A DNA stretch of 64,000 nucleotides from Fragilariopsis cylindrus CCMP1102 (taxonomy: Eukaryota > Bacillariophyta > Bacillariophyceae > Bacillariales > Bacillariaceae), in contig FMBT01000424.1 in the NCBI GenBank assembly GCA_900095095.1, positions 1 to 64,000 on the forward strand, given 5' to 3'. The notes under the pieces were generated by a model. That model saw only the letters and a program-made list of their open reading frames with translations. It did no database searches and was not told the origin of the DNA. Positions 60,297 to 64,000 of this stretch are shown here, piece by piece; position 1 is the first letter of the stretch; each line of letters begins with the position of its first letter. Position numbers and translations under genes: made by a program.

Positions 60297-60814
60297 AAAT
60301 GATTTCTGAAAAACGTCGTAATCGAGCACATTTTACTGATGATTTTTGATTCTGGGAATAGCACTCACAGAAGTGTGATCTTCGTTTCTACTACTGATTC
60401 ATTCCAAAGACTAAAAATACTGGATGTACACTAGTACCACTGGTGCAACGACGAGAGCGCGTAATCACTAACAACGACAAATCGGGAGGAAAAGACCATG
60501 CCTACAAGAGAGAACGACAACGAGAAAATTTAGTATGCTCCCGTGGAACGCACTCATCTAACAACTCTAAGTAGTTATCTAAGTAGAGACCTTCAATAAT
60601 TAGTATAGAAAGGTACGCATGTAGCTTCCGTAATATAATGTTGCTTCTTAATTTTAATTTGTTTTTATAGTAGAAGATGTAGGACAAAATGTCGTTCCTT
60701 CCATTCGTATAGTCTTATTTGGTTATGCTATGTGTTTGTGTGTCGAAGTAGAGCAACTGATGCCGATGTCGTATAATGTATTGTTTTTGTTGTTTGTATT
60801 CACTTTTAAAAGGT

Positions 60815-60846
<32 letters not shown>

Positions 60847-61507
60847 CTTGTGAATCAAACAATCCCAAATGAGTGTGTACCTACCAAGAAATTCATACTT
60901 GAATCAAGACAATTGATTTGTGAATGCCTGTCCATCATCATGATGATGCCAAACAATTATCATAGTAGCGCAGTGTCAATCATTATGGTCATCTCCTACA
61001 AAGTATGGTGTATTCCGTACATAAAAATCAAAATTGATTGAGAGAACGTATATTTTTCTTCATTCCATTATCCATCAAAGAATATATAATCCATCTAGGA
61101 ATAAGCATAGGTAAGGTATCATAGGTGGCAAACACATACTTGGTACTTTTCCTTTGATTCATTCACTAATCACAGAAGATAAAAGGGAGTTGATTTATTT
61201 CGAACAGTCGTACACGTGTACATTCGACATTTATTATTGTTTTTAAGAAAGAAGACTAACTTAACGTTACCTTTTAATTACTCATTTTAACGATTCGCAA
61301 TTATATTTCCGAACTTACAGTAGCTTGCTTACCTATCTACCACCGCCCCACCATCATCATCCAAATTGTAAACAGTGTAACAGTGTCGTGTGTCGTTCAA
61401 TGCATCAATGGACGAATGACCCTGAGCTGATCAACTGTTGTATCGTTTCCAAACAAAACACCAGGAGCCCATCCTTTCATACTCTGACGACAGCATAGAT
61501 AGACGAC
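60297..61507. other. Intergenic with (GT)n tract
   Basis: No supported gene. A (TG)n microsatellite lies at 60813-60843. The last few hundred bases are the probable promoter of the KDEL protein gene. Confidence 0.5.
60813..60843. repeat. (TG)n microsatellite
   Basis: About 15 GT units. Confidence 0.95.
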
Positions 61508-62185
61508 ATGGTACAGTTTCTCTCCGTCATATCTTTTGTGATATTTATCGCCGTTGTTGTTGCATCCTCTTCTGCAGACAATAATCACGACGATGATGCT
61601 ACGCTTATCGCCGTCGAAAAAACAGCTTTAGAATTGAATTATGGTGTAGACGTATATGAATGTGACAGCAATTTGGATTTGTTGGAAGGAACAGATCGTG
61701 CTAAGAAAGTGGTAGCGACTTTAATTCGAATCTGTTTTGTACCGAACGAAGAGACAATCGAAGCTGGCGCTACTATTGATAAAGTGAACTCTTTTGTTTG
61801 GTCAACAACCACCCGTGACGGCGACGAGCTTGTACACGAGGCTGTGATAAACGGAGAAGGAGATAACATTATGAGCGCACTTACATGCAAAGATGGAGGA
61901 AAAATATGTTCACTAGAATCGTTGTTGAGTACAAATTTCTATGGACAAGATACAGGATCTGCTATAGGGATTGGAGAAGTAACGTTAACTAAAGGAGCTG
62001 GCACTGTCCCAGCAAATAGAGATATCTTCCAACTTAATTTCAATGTTAAATTTACCAATGACGATGGTACAGAGATGAGTGAAGAAGAAAAGGCTGATCT
62101 TTTTGAAAAAGCTAATGAGCATAATGCTGCCATTGAAGCAGGTAAAGATAAGACTGTGAACGAAGAAGTAAAGGATGAACTTTAG
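61508..62185 (+). CDS. Secretory-pathway protein with C-terminal KDEL, family unknown
   Basis: 225 residues. Residues 1-~23 are a signal peptide ('MVQFLSVISFVIFIAVVVAS'). The C-terminus reads 'NEEVKDEL', a classical ER-retrieval signal directly before the stop. The body has four cysteines, in 'VYECDSNL', 'LIRICFVP', 'LTCKDGGK' and 'KICSLES'. These sit in a mostly beta-like domain ('ATLIRICFVPNEETIEAGAT', 'FQLNFNVKF'). Cys-bearing secretory proteins with 'V..(Y/F)(E/Q)C' and 'IR(I/V)C(F/V)' strands occur in diatoms without known function. Signal peptide plus KDEL predicts a soluble ER-resident protein. Single exon; the ATG gives the signal peptide, so the start is well supported. Confidence 0.75.
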   Translation: MVQFLSVISFVIFIAVVVASSSADNNHDDDATLIAVEKTALELNYGVDVYECDSNLDLLEGTDRAKKVVATLIRICFVPNEETIEAGATIDKVNSFVWSTTTRDGDELVHEAVINGEGDNIMSALTCKDGGKICSLESLLSTNFYGQDTGSAIGIGEVTLTKGAGTVPANRDIFQLNFNVKFTNDDGTEMSEEEKADLFEKANEHNAAIEAGKDKTVNEEVKDEL

Positions 62186-62688
62186 ATGACTGAGAGTGAG
62201 ATACGCGACTTGTAAAAACACCAAGTATGATGATTCTTTCACTGCATAATATTATGATATGAAAAATGTATCCATTGATATACATACTATTAGTATTAAT
62301 ATTACAGTATTAGGACCTATTATATAACAAACTACGATGCAGTGAGTATCGATTCTTTACTTTGGATTTTTAGGCCTGTAACGAATATCTCCTCCTACAG
62401 TACAGCTCCTACAGAGTGGAGGGCACTTGTGTCTATATTTCAGTCTTTTTTTCTTGATATATTGTTTCTCTATATATCAATTCATTTATGTTGTTCAGTC
62501 CTAGGGGGATTCCTATTATATTAGTGTGTTCATATACATGGCAACATGTTGTGCTTTGCCTTTTTTCCTCCTTTCCCCCTTTCTCCTTTGCTTGATGTTT
62601 GTCTATCAAAACAGTAAGGCATTTCATTGTTAATGTGATTCCACAAGCTGGGGGGGGGGGGGGCAACTCTAATCCACAACAAGACTAC
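62186..62688. other. Intergenic, no gene seen
   Basis: T/C-rich DNA with a poly-G run (62650-62663) 25 bp before the small transposon. No coding signal. Confidence 0.5.
62650..62663. repeat. Poly-G tract (14 G)
   Basis: Uninterrupted guanines near the left end of the non-autonomous piggyBac element. Confidence 0.9.
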
Positions 62689-63281
62689 TTAACAGGATTC
62701 CTGTTAAAAGGAATTTTGCAGTATTTTACGCGTGTTAATAACACGCGTTAATTGGAAGAAGAAATTTTCAAAAATAAGATGAAAATCTTTGGAAGCTGAT
62801 AATAATAAAAATACTAGTGCAAAATTGTACAAATTCGACGCATGCAAGAATCGAACCAACGTCCTTGTACTGAACCGCGGTGGTGTGTCACCAACTACGC
62901 TACAAGCGGAGTTACGTTGATTCGTGCAAGTCCCTAAATATTCTGAGGATATATAGATTGAAAAAATCGCGCAGAAAACCCACTCAAATTATTCCTCGTG
63001 CTTTTACTCGCGCCGGATTCGATCCCTGCACCTCTCTCGCGAATTTTCCCAGGGGGCTCTTCCGATTTATTATTATTGCCACGTATTACGCTGTAGGTAC
63101 GGCCAATACAAAGCTTTTTCCGCGTATTTTCACTGAATAAGAAAGCACACGCCGTTGAACGGAGACGCGCTGTGTCTCAATAGGGGGCGCTAAGTCCGTT
63201 TTTTGGGGGAGAAATGCCCCCCCGAAAAATACACCCCAAAAAGTGGCTCTCGGCTGAGAGCCATAACAGGAATCCTGTTAA
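62689..63281. mobile_element. Non-autonomous piggyBac-type element (593 bp)
   Basis: TTAA lies at both ends (62689-62692 and 63278-63281). Both ends read TTAACAGGATTCCTGTTA inwards, a perfect 18-nt terminal inverted repeat that is itself almost a palindrome. From the right end inwards come TATGGC, the hairpin GGCTCTCAGCCGAGAGCC, CACTTTTTGGGGT, and then a strip matching the left subterminal strip of the large element (38685-38817), including CCCCTATTGAGACACAG, CTCCGTTCAA and GTGCTTTCTTATT. It is thus a relative in inverted orientation. No transposase is encoded. A perfect palindrome ACGCGTGTTAATAACACGCG(T) lies near the left end at about 62728-62748. Confidence 0.9.
62841..62915 (-). other. 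tRNA-like sequence with A and B boxes
   Basis: On the minus strand TAGCGTAGTTGG (62902-62891) fits the tRNA D-arm/A box and GGTTCGATTC (62857-62848) fits the T-arm/B box, 33 nt apart as in a tRNA. The acceptor stem does not pair and the T stem is mostly wobble, so it is not a working tRNA. It may be a tRNA-derived remnant inside the small transposon, or chance. Confidence 0.4.
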
Positions 63282-64000
63282 GACTTTCAATTTAATTTAC
63301 CTAAAACATAGGTCATTGGAAGTGAGAAATGTTATCTCCATATTTTGAACTACCCTCTTCTTCGTCTAGATAGTCATGTCACCCACTCAGAGCCAATTCA
63401 CTGCCAAATAGACTTCAGCATTATGCAACAGTGTGTGCAACAACAACACACAGCAGCAGCAGCAGCACCACCACCACAGCACTTCCATCAATCCAATGGA
63501 TTACTTGCCACAACAATCTGCTGGATGATATGACCGCCTCAGCCATCTATTCTGCTTACTAAGCACTACAAAATAATTACATTGAATCTACCAAAAGAAA
63601 TGAAATTGAATTGAATTGAATTGAAATAATATGAGGGAACACATACATACTGTACATTTTCATCTTAATTTGGTTAGGGGGAAACGGTTTTTCTGAAAAA
63701 CAAAAAATCTCATAATTTTTGAGTGTGAAGTAAGAATCAATAAAATGAGCGTGATCGATGGCGTCATTTTTTATGAAAAACACGAACTGAAAGCATACCC
63801 GTTGCAATGATAATGGGTCCCTCTATAAGAATATAAACAACAACAATAACCTCCGTGGATTTCACTCAACGGTAACATTTATCATTTCGAATTCATTCAT
63901 TTTCACTTAGAGAACACTCATCCGCTTCATCAAACTTCAGATAAGCAACGACGTTGACTCCACTATCATTCAACATTCAACATCCAACATTCAACATTCA
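63282..64000. other. Right-edge intergenic DNA
   Basis: No supported gene. It contains an AGC/ACC trinucleotide run near 63454-63480, TTGAA repeats near 63605-63625 and a short ACATTCA-type repeat at 63973-64000. Confidence 0.45.

Noticed and set aside
62841-62915. Functional tRNA gene
   Set aside because: A and B boxes are well spaced, but the acceptor stem does not pair and the T stem is mostly wobble; kept only as a tRNA-like remnant.
63454-63480. CRISPR-like or other regular spacer array at the right edge and elsewhere
   Set aside because: The repeats are simple trinucleotide runs; no repeat-spacer structure anywhere in the window, and the genome is eukaryotic.

Overview
The window looks like nuclear DNA of a diatom, most likely a pennate one. 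Several proteins carry families and motifs that I know from diatoms: LRR membrane proteins ending in a Cys cluster, a 'VRxYxxxLGDHP' protein, an 'IWFS...RGFE' protein, a TKL-like kinase with 'YRDLKPDN', and a plastid precursor with a 'VSAF' presequence. Coding regions are full of Asn, Gln, Ser, Asp and Glu homopolymers. Introns are few, have GT-AG ends and are mostly 80-200 nt, and genes lie on both strands with no operon logic. The genus is inference.

Left third (1-28.5 kb). A TauD/TfdA-like dioxygenase runs off the left edge (minus). It is followed by an HPP-family membrane protein (minus), the LGDHP-motif protein (minus), a small four-helix protein resembling a voltage-sensor domain (minus), and a tiny secreted potato-inhibitor-I-like protease inhibitor (plus). 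Next come a five-exon secreted FAD/berberine-bridge-like oxidoreductase (minus), a repeat-rich gap with a ~192-bp tandem repeat, and the RGFE-type protein (minus). Two related LRR membrane-protein genes (plus) flank an unrecognised Ser-rich gene (minus). Both LRR genes are interrupted by several frame changes.

Middle (28.5-49 kb). A very long formin gene (minus) has a disordered N-terminus, three short WH2/CCDC53-like repeats and an FH2 domain. It also shows about six frame changes and one in-frame stop. A complete piggyBac-type DNA transposon with a 19-bp terminal inverted repeat and TTAA on both sides lies at 38.67-42.20 kb, with a decayed transposase. A five-exon GT92 glycosyltransferase (plus) and a two-exon ankyrin-repeat gene (minus) follow.

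Right part (49-64 kb). This holds a putative plastid protein, a hairpin array next to a 292-bp foldback element, a TKL-like kinase, a Cys-motif single-pass membrane protein, a three-exon PI-PLC-like phosphodiesterase, a highly acidic nuclear-type protein, and a small secretory protein that ends in KDEL. A 593-bp non-autonomous piggyBac relative at 62.69-63.28 kb shares the subterminal hairpin and flanking motif of the large element.

Most genes are independent and describe no single pathway. The strongest unusual signals are the matched pair of piggyBac elements with a conserved subterminal hairpin, the hairpin array plus foldback at 50.9-51.5 kb, and the concentration of reading-frame breaks in the formin and the two LRR genes while neighbouring long genes are clean.
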